Shown piece by piece: positions 54,405 through 63,885 of a stretch of DNA of 64,000 bases. Under the pieces are notes generated by a model. The model searched no databases and was not told the DNA's origin. It saw only the letters and a program-made list of their open reading frames with translations. The stretch is from positions 1 through 64,000 of the forward strand of contig JBPOFU010000003.1 of the NCBI GenBank assembly GCA_051252075.1. Direction: 5' to 3'. How positions within the stretch are numbered: the first letter of the stretch is position 1; the number at the start of each line of letters is the position of its first letter. Source of the DNA: Oceanococcus sp051252075. GTDB lineage: Bacteria > Pseudomonadota > Gammaproteobacteria > Nevskiales > Oceanococcaceae. The position numbers and the translations under genes were made by a program.

Positions 54405-56099
54405 CTAAGCTGGCTGGAGCCGCTGTATCAGCGCTGTTAGCGACCAAGGCAGTTTTTCGGCGTCTCCGCCACTGCGGTGCTTGTATTCAATTTCAGCGTT
54501 TTCCAATCCGCGTTCACTGAGCACCACGCGATGCGGAATGCCGAGCAAGTCAGCATCACCAAACATTTGTCCGGGGCGTAGGCCGCGGTCGTCCCAGGCC
54601 ACGTCAAAGCCAGCTTGCAGTAGGCCTTGGTAAATCTCTTCAATGGCGGCGTTGAGGGCTTCCGATTTTTTTGGGTTGATGGCGTTGATGAGCACTTGGA
54701 AAGGTGCGGCAGCCTCCGGCCAGACGATGCCTTTGTCGTCGTGGCATTGTTCTATCACTGCACCGACAACGCGGGTGACGCCGATGCCGTAGCAGCCCAT
54801 GAACGGGACGGCATCTTTGCCATTGGCATCCAGCACGGTGGCTTTGAGGCTTTCCGTGTATTTTTTCCCCAGTTGAAAGATGTGACCAACTTCGATGCCG
54901 CGTACCAGCTGAATTTTGCCACCGTCGGGAGCGCTGTCGCCGGCTTCCACGTTGCGCAGATCGACGATGCGCGGTTCGGGTAAATCGCGTTCCCAGTTCA
55001 CGCCGCTGAAGTGTTGGTCATCGCTGTTGGCGCCGCAGACAAAGTTGCCCAAACTGGCGGCATCAATATCCGCCAACACTGGAATTTTGAGTCCAACTGG
55101 ACCCACCGAGCCGGGTGCACAGCCGGTGGCTGCGAGCACTTCGGCGTCGCTGGCCATTTCGCAGCCGTCTAGGAGCTTGTCTGCTTTCAGTTCATTCAGT
55201 TCGTGGTTGCCTTGCAGGCACAGTGCAAACAGTGCGCCTTCTTTGTTTTTCACAATCAAGGTTTTTAAGCAGTGGTCTTGTGCGACGCCTAGTGCCTTGC
55301 TGACTTGGGCAATGCTGCGTTGATCGGGGGTGTCGACAGTGTGCATGGCGGCATCAGCCGCTTCACGCTGCTTGCGCAACGCTAGACAAACGGCAGCTTC
55401 GACGTTGGCCGCATAGCTGCCGCTGTCGGATACGGCGAGTAAATCTTCGCCGCTGCCCGCGAGCACATGGAATTCCTCTGATTTTTTGCCGCCTATGTTT
55501 CCAGAGTCGGCTTCAACAATGCGAAATTCCACGCCCATGCGGCTGAAAATGCGGCTGTAGGCCGCGCGCATAGTGGCGTAGGTTTCGTCTAAAGAGGCTT
55601 CGTCCATATTGAAAGAATAGGCATCTTTCATGATGAACTCGCGTGAGCGCATGACCCCAAAACGTGGACGGATTTCGTCACGGAATTTAGTTTGAATTTG
55701 GTAATAATTCAGCGGCAGCTGCTTGTAGCTTTTGACGTCTTGCCGGACCAAACTGGTGATGACTTCTTCGTGGGTGGGGCCATAGCAATAGTCGCGATCG
55801 TGGCGATCTTTGATGCGCAACATTTCGGGGCCCATCACATCCCAGCGACCGGATTCTTGCCACAATTCAGCCGGATGCACGCTGGGCATAAGCAATTCCA
55901 CTGCGCCGGCCTTGTTCATTTCCTCGCGCACGATGGCTTCGACCTTGCGCAGTGCGCGCAGGCCGATCGGTGTCCAGGCGTATAGCCCCGATGCCACGCG
56001 GCGGATCATGCCGCTGCGGAGCATCAGTTGATGGCTGACGATTTCTGCATCAGCCGGGGTTTCCTTGCTGGTGACGATAGGGAATTGGGACAGGCGCAT
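54405..56099 (-). CDS. proS: Prolyl-tRNA synthetase
   Basis: A 564-aa class II synthetase of the bacterial type. It has motif 1 and 2 regions (RMSQFPIVT at the start, FRDEIRPRFGVMRSREFIMKDAYSF), the editing INS domain between them (about 225-405), motif 3 (GCYGIGVTRVVGAVIEQ) and the anticodon-binding domain with WDDRGLRPGQMFGDADLLGIPHRVV. It charges tRNA-Pro and hydrolyses mischarged Ala. Confidence 0.96.
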   Translation of the reverse strand: MRLSQFPIVTSKETPADAEIVSHQLMLRSGMIRRVASGLYAWTPIGLRALRKVEAIVREEMNKAGAVELLMPSVHPAELWQESGRWDVMGPEMLRIKDRHDRDYCYGPTHEEVITSLVRQDVKSYKQLPLNYYQIQTKFRDEIRPRFGVMRSREFIMKDAYSFNMDEASLDETYATMRAAYSRIFSRMGVEFRIVEADSGNIGGKKSEEFHVLAGSGEDLLAVSDSGSYAANVEAAVCLALRKQREAADAAMHTVDTPDQRSIAQVSKALGVAQDHCLKTLIVKNKEGALFALCLQGNHELNELKADKLLDGCEMASDAEVLAATGCAPGSVGPVGLKIPVLADIDAASLGNFVCGANSDDQHFSGVNWERDLPEPRIVDLRNVEAGDSAPDGGKIQLVRGIEVGHIFQLGKKYTESLKATVLDANGKDAVPFMGCYGIGVTRVVGAVIEQCHDDKGIVWPEAAAPFQVLINAINPKKSEALNAAIEEIYQGLLQAGFDVAWDDRGLRPGQMFGDADLLGIPHRVVLSERGLENAEIEYKHRSGGDAEKLPWSLTALIQRLQPA

Positions 56100-56124
56100 G
56101 ATGTGGGGCTTTTAAAGTGTGGGA

Positions 56125-56541
56125 CTAAAAGAAAATGGTGACGGGTGTTTCTGTCAGCTGCTCGGCTTGCGGCACAAACGCGCGCATTTCCAAAACACCT
56201 TTGATATTGAGCGAAATGACCAACAAGGGCAGCGTTGGGTCGGGACTGGCCGCGCGATCTGCATCTGACGGCAGCGGCGGGCTATCCGGGTGGCTGTGGT
56301 AAATCGCCATGGGTTGTAGGCCGTCGCGCAATGCTTGATCAACCGCAAGCGCAAAATCCTGTGCGTCGACCGCGTGGGCGCTGGCAGGCGTGAGCGAACG
56401 ATTCGGTAAAGGGGCGATCCGCTTGGCGGTTTGCTCGTTACCCAGTAAGAGCCCGCACACGCGTTGCTGCGGTGAGTCTTGAGCATGTTTCAGGAGCCGA
56501 GTGGCAAGGGTGCGACTTAAGGCAATTTCAGATTGTGGCAT
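56125..56541 (-). CDS. JAMM/MPN (M67) family protein lacking the catalytic glutamate
   Basis: A 138-aa single-domain JAMM protein. The zinc motif HSHPDSPPLPSDAD (His82, His84, Asp95, with Ser92) is intact. The catalytic Glu that precedes the CGLL segment in active members (ExCGLL) is Arg27 here (QQRVCGLLLG; codon CGC). Active relatives cut ubiquitin-like sulfur-carrier proteins from conjugates. The start overlaps the stop of the adjacent E1-like gene (ATGA), so the two probably act together, perhaps as a binding rather than cutting module. Confidence 0.85.
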   Translation of the reverse strand: MPQSEIALSRTLATRLLKHAQDSPQQRVCGLLLGNEQTAKRIAPLPNRSLTPASAHAVDAQDFALAVDQALRDGLQPMAIYHSHPDSPPLPSDADRAASPDPTLPLLVISLNIKGVLEMRAFVPQAEQLTETPVTIFF

Positions 56542-57266
56542 CAGGCTTTTTGGCAGACAGGACAGTCCGGATCAACCGGGACCGACCATTTTCGCCAATT
56601 TGCTTGCTGCGCGTCGAATATTTGTAGGATGCCGGTTTCTCCTAGTCCGAGCAAGAGCTTGATAGCTTCTAGGGCTTGGGCACTACCGATCATGCCAACC
56701 AGCGGCCCGAGCACGCCGGCTTGCTCGCAAGATTCCGCAGTTTCGCCGTCTTCGGCGAAGATGCAGGCATAGCAAGGGGATTGGGCTTGGCCGGGATGTA
56801 GGGTCATAATTTGCCCTTCCCAACGAATCGCTGCACCGCTGACCAAGGCGCAGCGCTGGCTGACGCAGGCGGCATTGAGTGCATGGCGGGTGGGGAAGTT
56901 GTCGCTGCAATCCAGAATAAGGTCGCAGGTTTTCGCTAAGGCTTGAAAATCTTCTGGTTCTCCGCGCTGGGGTAGCACCAGGATTTCGATTTCGCTGTTG
57001 AGGCTGCTGATTTGCTGTGCTGCGGATTCGGCTTTATTCACTCCGATGCGCTGTTCATCGTGGATGATTTGGCGTTGCAAATTGCTCAGCTCGACGCGGT
57101 CACCGTCCATTAAGCTCAAGCTTCCAACGCCGCTGGCGCCCAAATAAGATGCTGCGGCAGAACCTAGGCCGCCCAAGCCCACTATGCCCACATGGGCATT
57201 GCCCAGTTGGGCTTGGCCATGTGCGCCGATTTGCGGAAGAATTTCTTGGCGGCTGTATCGGCTCAT
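56541..57266 (-). CDS. moeB: E1-like adenylyltransferase, MoeB/ThiF/HesA family
   Basis: A 241-aa enzyme that activates the C-terminus of a ubiquitin-like sulfur carrier (MoaD or ThiS) with ATP. GLGGLGSAAASYLGASGVG is the nucleotide loop, MDGDRVELSNLQRQI and DCSDNFPTRHALN are E1 signatures, and CYAC with a late CPVC bind zinc. ATG 57266 makes an ATGA overlap with prmC. The symbol is by position and size; ThiF is an alternative, as no moaD or thiS is nearby. Confidence 0.9.
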   Translation of the reverse strand: MSRYSRQEILPQIGAHGQAQLGNAHVGIVGLGGLGSAAASYLGASGVGSLSLMDGDRVELSNLQRQIIHDEQRIGVNKAESAAQQISSLNSEIEILVLPQRGEPEDFQALAKTCDLILDCSDNFPTRHALNAACVSQRCALVSGAAIRWEGQIMTLHPGQAQSPCYACIFAEDGETAESCEQAGVLGPLVGMIGSAQALEAIKLLLGLGETGILQIFDAQQANWRKWSVPVDPDCPVCQKA

Positions 57267-58102
57267 GTTGATTTGTGTCCCCAACGCCCGTGAGTAAAGC
57301 GTTCCAATCCAGCTAAATCAGGTTGCGTCATCACATCTTCAAAGCCTCGTGCCTGCATCAGGCCGCGCACTTGTGCGCCTTGGCTCATACCGTGCTCCAT
57401 GGCCAGCAGGCCGCCGCTGACTAGAAATTGCGGCGATTGTTCCGCGATATGACGCAAATCTGCCATTCCTTGCTCTTCTGCGATGAGGGCTTGCTGCGGT
57501 TCATGTTGCAGATCGGGCAGGTGCGGGTCGTCCTGCGCCAGATAAGGCGGATTGCTCAGTATTAAATCGTAATCGTTTGTGTCGATGGCTTGGAACCAGT
57601 TGCTCTGTTTGAATTCTATGTCGCAGTTCGAGCGAGCGGCATTCTTTCGCGCCAATTGCAGTGCGGCTGGGCTGGCATCACTGGCGCTGATGCTCCAATG
57701 CGGGCGCTCATGGGCCAGCGCGATAGCTATTGCGCCGCTACCGGTGCCTAAATCCAACACTCGACCACGGCCTAGCTTTTGTTCCAGGGCCCAGGCCACC
57801 AAGTCCTCGGTTTCTGGCCGTGGCACCAAGCAATCCGCATTGACATGGAATGGCAATGACCAAAATTCTTGTTCGCCAAGCAAATACGCCACCGGCATTT
57901 TGTCGCTGCGCTGGGCTATCAGGTCCAAAAACTTTTTGGCCTGTGCGGTTTCAGGGTTGTGCTCTGGGTAAGAGAACAAGCGACTACGCGGCCAGTCCAG
58001 GCAATGCGCCAGCAGCAATTGCGCGTCCAATGCGGGGCTGCCTGAGGTGCTTTCTAACGTTTGCCGCGCCTGTTGCAGCAGCGCGGCCACGGAGTCAGGC
58101 AC
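57263..58102 (-). CDS. prmC: Release factor glutamine methyltransferase PrmC
   Basis: A 279-aa SAM-dependent enzyme that methylates the GGQ glutamine of RF1 and RF2. The NPPY motif is in LSNPPYLAQDD, the SAM loop in LDLGTGSGAIAIAL and PRPETEDLV is conserved. It overlaps the prfA stop by 8 bases, the usual hemA-prfA-prmC order. Confidence 0.95.
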   Translation of the reverse strand: MPDSVAALLQQARQTLESTSGSPALDAQLLLAHCLDWPRSRLFSYPEHNPETAQAKKFLDLIAQRSDKMPVAYLLGEQEFWSLPFHVNADCLVPRPETEDLVAWALEQKLGRGRVLDLGTGSGAIAIALAHERPHWSISASDASPAALQLARKNAARSNCDIEFKQSNWFQAIDTNDYDLILSNPPYLAQDDPHLPDLQHEPQQALIAEEQGMADLRHIAEQSPQFLVSGGLLAMEHGMSQGAQVRGLMQARGFEDVMTQPDLAGLERFTHGRWGHKST

Positions 58103-59177
58103 CGAGTTCGGCCATGAGAGCGGCTTGATGCTCTTGGATCAGGGGCTGGATCAACTGATCCAATTCACCCGCCATAAAGCCATCCAGTTTATACAGCGTG
58201 AGGTTGATGCGGTGATCCGTTACTCGGCCTTGCGGGTAGTTATAAGTACGGATGCGTTCAGAGCGGTCGCCCGATCCGACCAAGGCTTTACGCGTAGCGG
58301 CCTGTTCGCTGTTTTGCTGTTCGCGTTGGATGTCCAAAATACGTGATTGCAGCAAGGACATAGCCCGAGCGCGATTTTTGTGTTGCGAACGCTCCTCTTG
58401 GCACTCCACCACGATGCCGCTGGGCAGGTGGGTGATGCGCACGGCAGAATCGGTTTTGTTGATGTGCTGGCCGCCTGCACCTGAGGCGCGGTAGGTGTCG
58501 ATGCGCAAATCTTTGGTTTCGATGTCGACGGCATCAACGGCGTCCAGTTCCGGCAGCACTGCAACGGTGCAGGCGGAGGTGTGAATGCGTCCTTGGCTTT
58601 CTGTTTCCGGAACTCGTTGTACGCGATGTGCGCCGGATTCAAATTTTAGCCGCGAATAAGCGCCGTGCCCCACGATGCGCGAGATGATTTCTTTATAGCC
58701 GCCGTGGTCGCCGTGATTGGTTGATAGGACTTCAATTTGCCAATTTTGGCTGGCGGCATAGCGCTCATACATGCCAAACAGGTTGCCTGCGAAAATAGCG
58801 GCTTCGTCCCCACCGGTGCCGGCGCGAATTTCCAGGAAGATGTTGTTGTCATCAGCGGGATCGCGCGGTAACAAGTGCACTTGCAGAGCAGCTTCTCGGT
58901 CGGCTTGCGCTTTTTCCAGCTCGGCCAATTCCATTTGCGCCATTTCGCGGATTTCGGCGTCATCCTCTTTCAGCATGCCTTGCAGATTGGCGAGTTCGTC
59001 CACTCCGGCGCAGTACTGAGTGAAGGTGTCGATCACCGGCTCAAGCTGAGAATAATCTTGAGAAAACTTGCGGAATTTATTTTGATCTTGAATCACTTGC
59101 GGGTCGGATAATTCCATCCCCAGTTCTTCGAATCGGCTTTGCAGGTCTTCCAACCGGCGCATTAGTGATGGATTCAT
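58095..59177 (-). CDS. prfA: Peptide chain release factor 1
   Basis: A 360-aa class I release factor. GAGGQHINKTDSAVR carries the GGQ that triggers peptide release and is the target of PrmC. PxT-type PETESQGRIHTSACTVAVLPE region reads stop codons UAA and UAG. Start overlaps the hemA stop by ATGA. Confidence 0.96.
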   Translation of the reverse strand: MNPSLMRRLEDLQSRFEELGMELSDPQVIQDQNKFRKFSQDYSQLEPVIDTFTQYCAGVDELANLQGMLKEDDAEIREMAQMELAELEKAQADREAALQVHLLPRDPADDNNIFLEIRAGTGGDEAAIFAGNLFGMYERYAASQNWQIEVLSTNHGDHGGYKEIISRIVGHGAYSRLKFESGAHRVQRVPETESQGRIHTSACTVAVLPELDAVDAVDIETKDLRIDTYRASGAGGQHINKTDSAVRITHLPSGIVVECQEERSQHKNRARAMSLLQSRILDIQREQQNSEQAATRKALVGSGDRSERIRTYNYPQGRVTDHRINLTLYKLDGFMAGELDQLIQPLIQEHQAALMAELGA

Positions 59178-60427
59178 TCGTCCTCGTCGAGCGCAAACAG
59201 CTCGTTTAAAAGAGCCAAGCGGTGTTTGAGCTGGTCTTCGCTGAGGCCGCGCAGATTGACGCTGGGTTGATGCAGAAATTGGCGAGTCATATTGTGGCAG
59301 AGGCGTTGTAGAACCTCGTCCGCATCGTGGCCTGCTTGTAGCTTTTGGCGGGCCTGCGCCAGTTGTGTTGCTGCTAAATTTTCTGTGCGATTGCGTAATT
59401 TTTCGATCACATTAGCGTTGCTGCGCTGGGCTAGCCAGTCGACAAAGTCTTTTGTGCCAGCTTCGATGATGTCGCGTGCAGAATCAGCAGCAGCTTCGCG
59501 CGCTTTACGATTTTGTTCAGTAACCGCTTGCAGGTCGTCGACGCTGTACAAATAGACATCTGGGTTTTTGCTGACTTCTGGACTGATATTGCGCGGTACG
59601 CCGAGGTCAATCATTAGCACGGCTTTGCGTTTGCGGCGAGAAAAGGCATTTTTTACCATGACCGGATCGATTACCCGTTTGTCCGTGGTAATGGTGCTGA
59701 CCACCATATCTGCGCGTTCTAGAAGGGTGGGGATGCCGTCCAGGCCGCAGCTGGCGCCTTTAAATTGTTCGGCCAGCTGTTGTGCACGTTGTGGGCTGCG
59801 ATTGGCCACGGTGATGCGTGGTTGACCCATTTTGTAGAGGTGTTCGGTAACCAAGCGTGCGGTATCGCCTGCACCGATGACCAGAACATCGCGGCTGCGC
59901 AAATCAGCAAAGATTTCTTTGGTAAGGCTGGCGGCTGCAGCGGCAACGGAGACTGAGCGGCTGCCAATTTCTGTGCGCGTGCGCACGTCTTTGGCAATAT
60001 GAAAAGAGTGTTCAAATAAGCGTGTGAGTACAGGGCCTAAGCTGCGGTGCTCTTGAGCTACGCGAAAAGCTTGTTTCATCTGCCCAAGAATTTGCGGTTC
60101 CCCCAAAATCATGGAGTCCAAGCCGGAGGCTACGCGCAAAGCATGGCGAACAACGCGCTGATCGTCGTAGCTGAAAAGATGTGGATGCAGCTCTTGTGGC
60201 GCAATATGACCACGCCGACCTAGCCACTCACTGAGTCCGTTCAGCGCTCCGCCTACGGTAAAAATTTCAGTGCGGTTGCAGGTCGATAATATCGCTGCCT
60301 CACGAATTCCGGGCACAGCCTGAATCTCCGCTAAGGCTTGCGGTAGCGCGTCCGCAGCAATGGCGACGCGCTCGCGCAAATCGAGCGGAGCTGAGTGGTA
60401 ATTTAGGCCTAGCGCAAACAAGGGCAT
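59174..60427 (-). CDS. hemA: Glutamyl-tRNA reductase
   Basis: A 417-aa enzyme making glutamate-1-semialdehyde, the first step of tetrapyrrole synthesis. STCNRTEIF carries the catalytic Cys, GEPQILGQMKQA and the NADPH-binding LVIGAGDTARLVTEHL are conserved, and RNPYR-like dimer helices follow. ATG 60427 is preferred to the GTG one codon before. First gene of hemA-prfA-prmC-moeB-JAMM, divergent from the TPR gene with a 197-bp gap. Confidence 0.96.
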   Translation of the reverse strand: MPLFALGLNYHSAPLDLRERVAIAADALPQALAEIQAVPGIREAAILSTCNRTEIFTVGGALNGLSEWLGRRGHIAPQELHPHLFSYDDQRVVRHALRVASGLDSMILGEPQILGQMKQAFRVAQEHRSLGPVLTRLFEHSFHIAKDVRTRTEIGSRSVSVAAAAASLTKEIFADLRSRDVLVIGAGDTARLVTEHLYKMGQPRITVANRSPQRAQQLAEQFKGASCGLDGIPTLLERADMVVSTITTDKRVIDPVMVKNAFSRRKRKAVLMIDLGVPRNISPEVSKNPDVYLYSVDDLQAVTEQNRKAREAAADSARDIIEAGTKDFVDWLAQRSNANVIEKLRNRTENLAATQLAQARQKLQAGHDADEVLQRLCHNMTRQFLHQPSVNLRGLSEDQLKHRLALLNELFALDEDE

Positions 60428-60624
60428 CACACTCTAATGGTGCTGCGCAGCGGTACGGGGCCGAATCTCAGTATGAATTCAGACATGAGCCAGTTTGTGG
60501 ATAATGTATGCAATACGATATTTTCCGTGATGCGCGTGTTTGGAACAAGCGCGCCTTACATCTGTCTTTGAAGTGCTATGCAAATCTGGGGCCAATTACT
60601 TAAGGCCTCCAACAATGGATCAAG

Positions 60625-62343
60625 ATGCCGATTGACCTCCGTTTAATTTTTTCCAGCAGCGCCATTCTGGCGCTGTCTGCTTGTGCTTTGGTTTCGCCAG
60701 AAGCGGAGATGCAAAGCGATTTCGATCAGCGTTGGCAGTCTGTCAGTGAAAATCCTACGGTGACGGTACATGCTGGCGTGTTGGCCGGAGAGTTGGCGGC
60801 GAAAAGGGGTTTGCCGCAAGAAGCCGCACAGCTTTACCTGCAAGCGGCGCAACAAAGCCAGGATCCGTTGATTGCCCAGCGTGCGACCCAATTGGCATTG
60901 CAAGCCGAAAATATTCAACTGGCTAGCCTGGGTGCGAATCGCTGGATAGATTTGGATGCCGAAAACACCGGCGCCTATGAGATTGCGGCACGTTTGGCAT
61001 TGCGGCAGCAGAAATACACGGAGGCCCAGGGCCATTTGAAGAAACTGCTGGATTTGGACAAGAGCCCTGATGGCGCTGCATTGGTCAATGTTGCAGAGAT
61101 TCTTTCGCTAGAACCAGAAGCGGCTGACCAAGCCTTGAGCCTGTATCGTGAATTGATCGAGCGACAGCCTATTACCGCCGCGGCTGCCTACGCTGAGGCC
61201 TTGCTGGCCTATCGCGTCGATCGCCCGGCTCAGGCGGGTGTGGCGGTTGATAAAGCCTTGATGATGCGGCCCGATTGGCAGCAGGCACAGTTGCTCGCAC
61301 TGCGTTTGCAGTTGCAGGCGGGCGATGGGGCTGCTGCAGAGCGCAGCATTCAAGATTTGCATGTGTCGAGTCCTAAGTCACTGAAATTGCGCTTGTCCTT
61401 GGGCTCGTTGTTGTTGGAGTTTGAACAAACCGCTTTGGCAACGCGAGAATTTCGCAATGCTTTGAAGATCGACAAAAACAATGCTGCGGCCCTATTCGCG
61501 CTGGGATTGATTGCGATGGACGCTGGTGAGTTGAGTAAGGCAGAGGAATACTTCACTCGCTTGCAAAATCAGGGGCAGCGTTTGGCTGATTCCTCCTTTT
61601 ACCTTGGCCGCATAGCCGAGGAACAGGGCGATGCCTTAAAGGCCATGCAGTTTTATCGCGAAGTCAGCAGTGGACGCAGGGTGCTGGATGCCGCGATTCG
61701 ACAAACCGTGATTATCAGTAAGCAGGGCGAGCTGTCTGCAGCACGTAGCTATTTGGAGATACTGCGGGCACGCTTTCCGAATGAGGTTTTGCGCCTCTGG
61801 CAGGTCGAGGCTGAGCTGTTGTTTCGCGACAATCAAGACCAAGCCGCTTTGGAAATTTATAACCAAGCGTTGGATGAGTATCCAGAGGACATTGATTTGC
61901 TGTACGGGCGCGCCATCGTATTTGAGCGTTTGGGGCGTGTTGATGAGGCCGAAGCTGATTTGCGCGCGGTGATAGCGCAGGACGGTGATGATGCGCGCAG
62001 TTTAAACGCTCTGGGATACATGCTGAGCAATCACAGTGAGCGATACGCAGAGGCCACTGCGCTGGTCCGGCGCGCCTTGGTTTTAACGCCCGATGATCCG
62101 GCGGTGATTGATTCATTAGGTTGGTTGTACTTTCGTCAGGGCGATTTGACGCAAGCGCGTCTGCATTTGGAGCAAGCCTGGGATCGCTTAAAAGATCCAG
62201 AAGTGGCTGCGCATTTGGGCGAGGTTTTGTGGCGACAAGGTGAGCAAGAGCGTGCTCGCAGCGTGTGGTTGCAAGGCTTGCAGCAAAATCCGGGGCACCA
62301 AGGGCTGCTGCAGACCATGGAGAGGCTGGACTCGGCCATTTGA
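60625..62343 (+). CDS. TPR-repeat lipoprotein
   Basis: A 572-aa outer-membrane lipoprotein candidate: signal with lipobox LALSAC (Cys about 20), then some ten or more tetratricopeptide repeats to the end (for example AALFALGLIAMDAGELSKAEEYF, and the strong last pair AVIDSLGWLYFRQGDLTQARLHL). Such a protein stands before lolB in many gammaproteobacteria; a direct role in lipoprotein transport is not proven. lolB follows after 3 bp. Confidence 0.88.
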   Translation: MPIDLRLIFSSSAILALSACALVSPEAEMQSDFDQRWQSVSENPTVTVHAGVLAGELAAKRGLPQEAAQLYLQAAQQSQDPLIAQRATQLALQAENIQLASLGANRWIDLDAENTGAYEIAARLALRQQKYTEAQGHLKKLLDLDKSPDGAALVNVAEILSLEPEAADQALSLYRELIERQPITAAAAYAEALLAYRVDRPAQAGVAVDKALMMRPDWQQAQLLALRLQLQAGDGAAAERSIQDLHVSSPKSLKLRLSLGSLLLEFEQTALATREFRNALKIDKNNAAALFALGLIAMDAGELSKAEEYFTRLQNQGQRLADSSFYLGRIAEEQGDALKAMQFYREVSSGRRVLDAAIRQTVIISKQGELSAARSYLEILRARFPNEVLRLWQVEAELLFRDNQDQAALEIYNQALDEYPEDIDLLYGRAIVFERLGRVDEAEADLRAVIAQDGDDARSLNALGYMLSNHSERYAEATALVRRALVLTPDDPAVIDSLGWLYFRQGDLTQARLHLEQAWDRLKDPEVAAHLGEVLWRQGEQERARSVWLQGLQQNPGHQGLLQTMERLDSAI

Positions 62344-62346
62344 TCC

Positions 62347-62916
62347 ATGCGTTCAGTTTTTTTGTTGTTGGTTGTGCTCGCACTGCCTGGGTGCAGCATT
62401 TGGCCATCCGCTGTAGCGGATGATTCTTACGCTGCACGGTCAGAGCAGCAACGCTTGGCCTTAGATAGCTGGGTATTGAAGGCGCGTTTGCGCACCCAGG
62501 ATAAAAGAGCCCATTTGCGCTGGCGCCAGCAGGGCGAAGAGTTTGATGTGCTTCTGCGCGGCCCTTTTGGTTTGGGGGCGGTCAGCATTCAGGGCAATGC
62601 GCAGCAGATCACCATCGATGATGGCGAAGAACTGCGCCTGAGTACTGAGCCAACGCGGGACATCTATGAATTGACTGGCTTATTTGTGCCGGTACATGCC
62701 TTGTCTTTCTGGTTGCGTGGTTTGGCGGCGCCAGTTGCGAATTTTCAGATTGATCGCGATGAGCTCGGGCATGCAAATAGCATTGAGCAAGCCGGTTGGG
62801 CCCTGTTGTTCGAGGACTATCAAGACGAAAATGGCATCGCTTTCCCATTTCACATCGAATTGTCGCAAGCGCCGTGGTTGCTTGATCTCGATGTGACCCG
62901 CTGGCGCTGGCCATGA
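62347..62916 (+). CDS. lolB: Outer-membrane lipoprotein receptor LolB
   Basis: A 189-aa lipoprotein with lipobox LALPGC (Cys16). It takes lipoproteins from LolA and inserts them in the outer membrane. SWVLKARLRTQDKRAHLRWRQQ and the beta-rich DVLLRGPFGLGAVSIQ are LolB features. The stop overlaps the ispE start (ATGA). Confidence 0.93.
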   Translation: MRSVFLLLVVLALPGCSIWPSAVADDSYAARSEQQRLALDSWVLKARLRTQDKRAHLRWRQQGEEFDVLLRGPFGLGAVSIQGNAQQITIDDGEELRLSTEPTRDIYELTGLFVPVHALSFWLRGLAAPVANFQIDRDELGHANSIEQAGWALLFEDYQDENGIAFPFHIELSQAPWLLDLDVTRWRWP

Positions 62917-63788
62917 GTGTTGGCTTAGGTGCGCAAGCGCGCTGGCCTGCGCCTGCAAAACTGAATCTGTTTCTGCACATAGTTGGTCGCCGCGCAGATG
63001 GGCGACATAACTTACAGACCGTGTTTCAGATTTTGGATTTTGGTGATGAACTGGAATTTTTCCTGCGCGATGACGAGCAAATTAGCATCAGCCCGTCTTT
63101 GCCAGGCGTTGAGCTAGAGCAAAATCTATGTGTGCGCGCCGCGCGGGCGCTGCAACGCAAAATTGGAAAACCTCACGGCGTGGATATCCATTGCCGCAAG
63201 CGTATACCCATGGGTGGTGGGTTGGGTGGCGGTAGCAGCGATGCCGCAACTTGCTTGGTGGCCTTGAATCAGCTGTGGGGGATTGGGCTCAGTATTGATG
63301 AACTCGCTGAAATTGGCCTCACTTTAGGCGCAGACGTGCCGGTATTTGTGCGCGGCCACAGTGCATTTGCAGAAGGCGTTGGCGAAAAACTTACGCCGTT
63401 GGAATTGCCAGAGCCTTGGTATTGCGTGGTTACGCCGGATTGTGAGGTCCCGACCGGCACAATTTTTTCCGCAGAGGAATTGACAAGAAATACGCCTCCC
63501 GTAACAATTTCCGACTTGCTTGTGCATGCCACTGGGCTTCGCAATGATTGTTGGCCAGTGGTGGCAAGTCGGTTTCCGGCCGTGCGCCATGCGTATGAAA
63601 GCTTGTCTGAGTTTGGGCAAGCACGTATGAGCGGCACCGGGGCGAGCGTTTTTGTGCAATGTGCTGATCGTAATTCAGCCTTGCAAATCGCCTCGAAAAT
63701 GTCGGCTAACGGGCAGGCTTTTGTCGCGCAGGGGCTGAATCAGTCGCCTTTGCTCTTGCGGGCGAACGAGCAAACTACTGGGGTGTAG
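62913..63788 (+). CDS. ispE: 4-diphosphocytidyl-2-C-methyl-D-erythritol kinase
   Basis: A 291-aa GHMP kinase of the MEP isoprenoid pathway. WPAPAKLNLFLHIVGRRADG binds substrate, PMGGGLGGGSSDAATCLVAL is the ATP loop and MSGTGASVFVQC the third GHMP motif. Its last ten bases, including the TAG at 63786-63788, are also the first ten bases of tRNA-Gln, so tRNA processing would cut the mRNA before the stop codon. Confidence 0.96.
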   Translation: MSVGLGAQARWPAPAKLNLFLHIVGRRADGRHNLQTVFQILDFGDELEFFLRDDEQISISPSLPGVELEQNLCVRAARALQRKIGKPHGVDIHCRKRIPMGGGLGGGSSDAATCLVALNQLWGIGLSIDELAEIGLTLGADVPVFVRGHSAFAEGVGEKLTPLELPEPWYCVVTPDCEVPTGTIFSAEELTRNTPPVTISDLLVHATGLRNDCWPVVASRFPAVRHAYESLSEFGQARMSGTGASVFVQCADRNSALQIASKMSANGQAFVAQGLNQSPLLLRANEQTTGV

Positions 63789-63853
63789 CCAAGCGGTAAG
63801 GCAGCAGGTTTTGATCCTGTGTACCGTAGGTTCGAATCCTACCACCCCAGCCA
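63779..63853 (+). tRNA. tRNA-Gln (anticodon TTG)
   Basis: A 75-base tRNA gene with the 3' CCA encoded (63851-63853). TGGGGTG pairs with CACCCCA in the acceptor stem, GGTTCGAAT forms the T loop, and the anticodon loop TTTTGAT gives anticodon TTG, reading CAA. ispE-tRNA-Gln-prs is a conserved order in gammaproteobacteria. Confidence 0.96.
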
Positions 63854-63885
63854 TTTTCCTCTGATTTCGCCAGGTTTTGATACTC

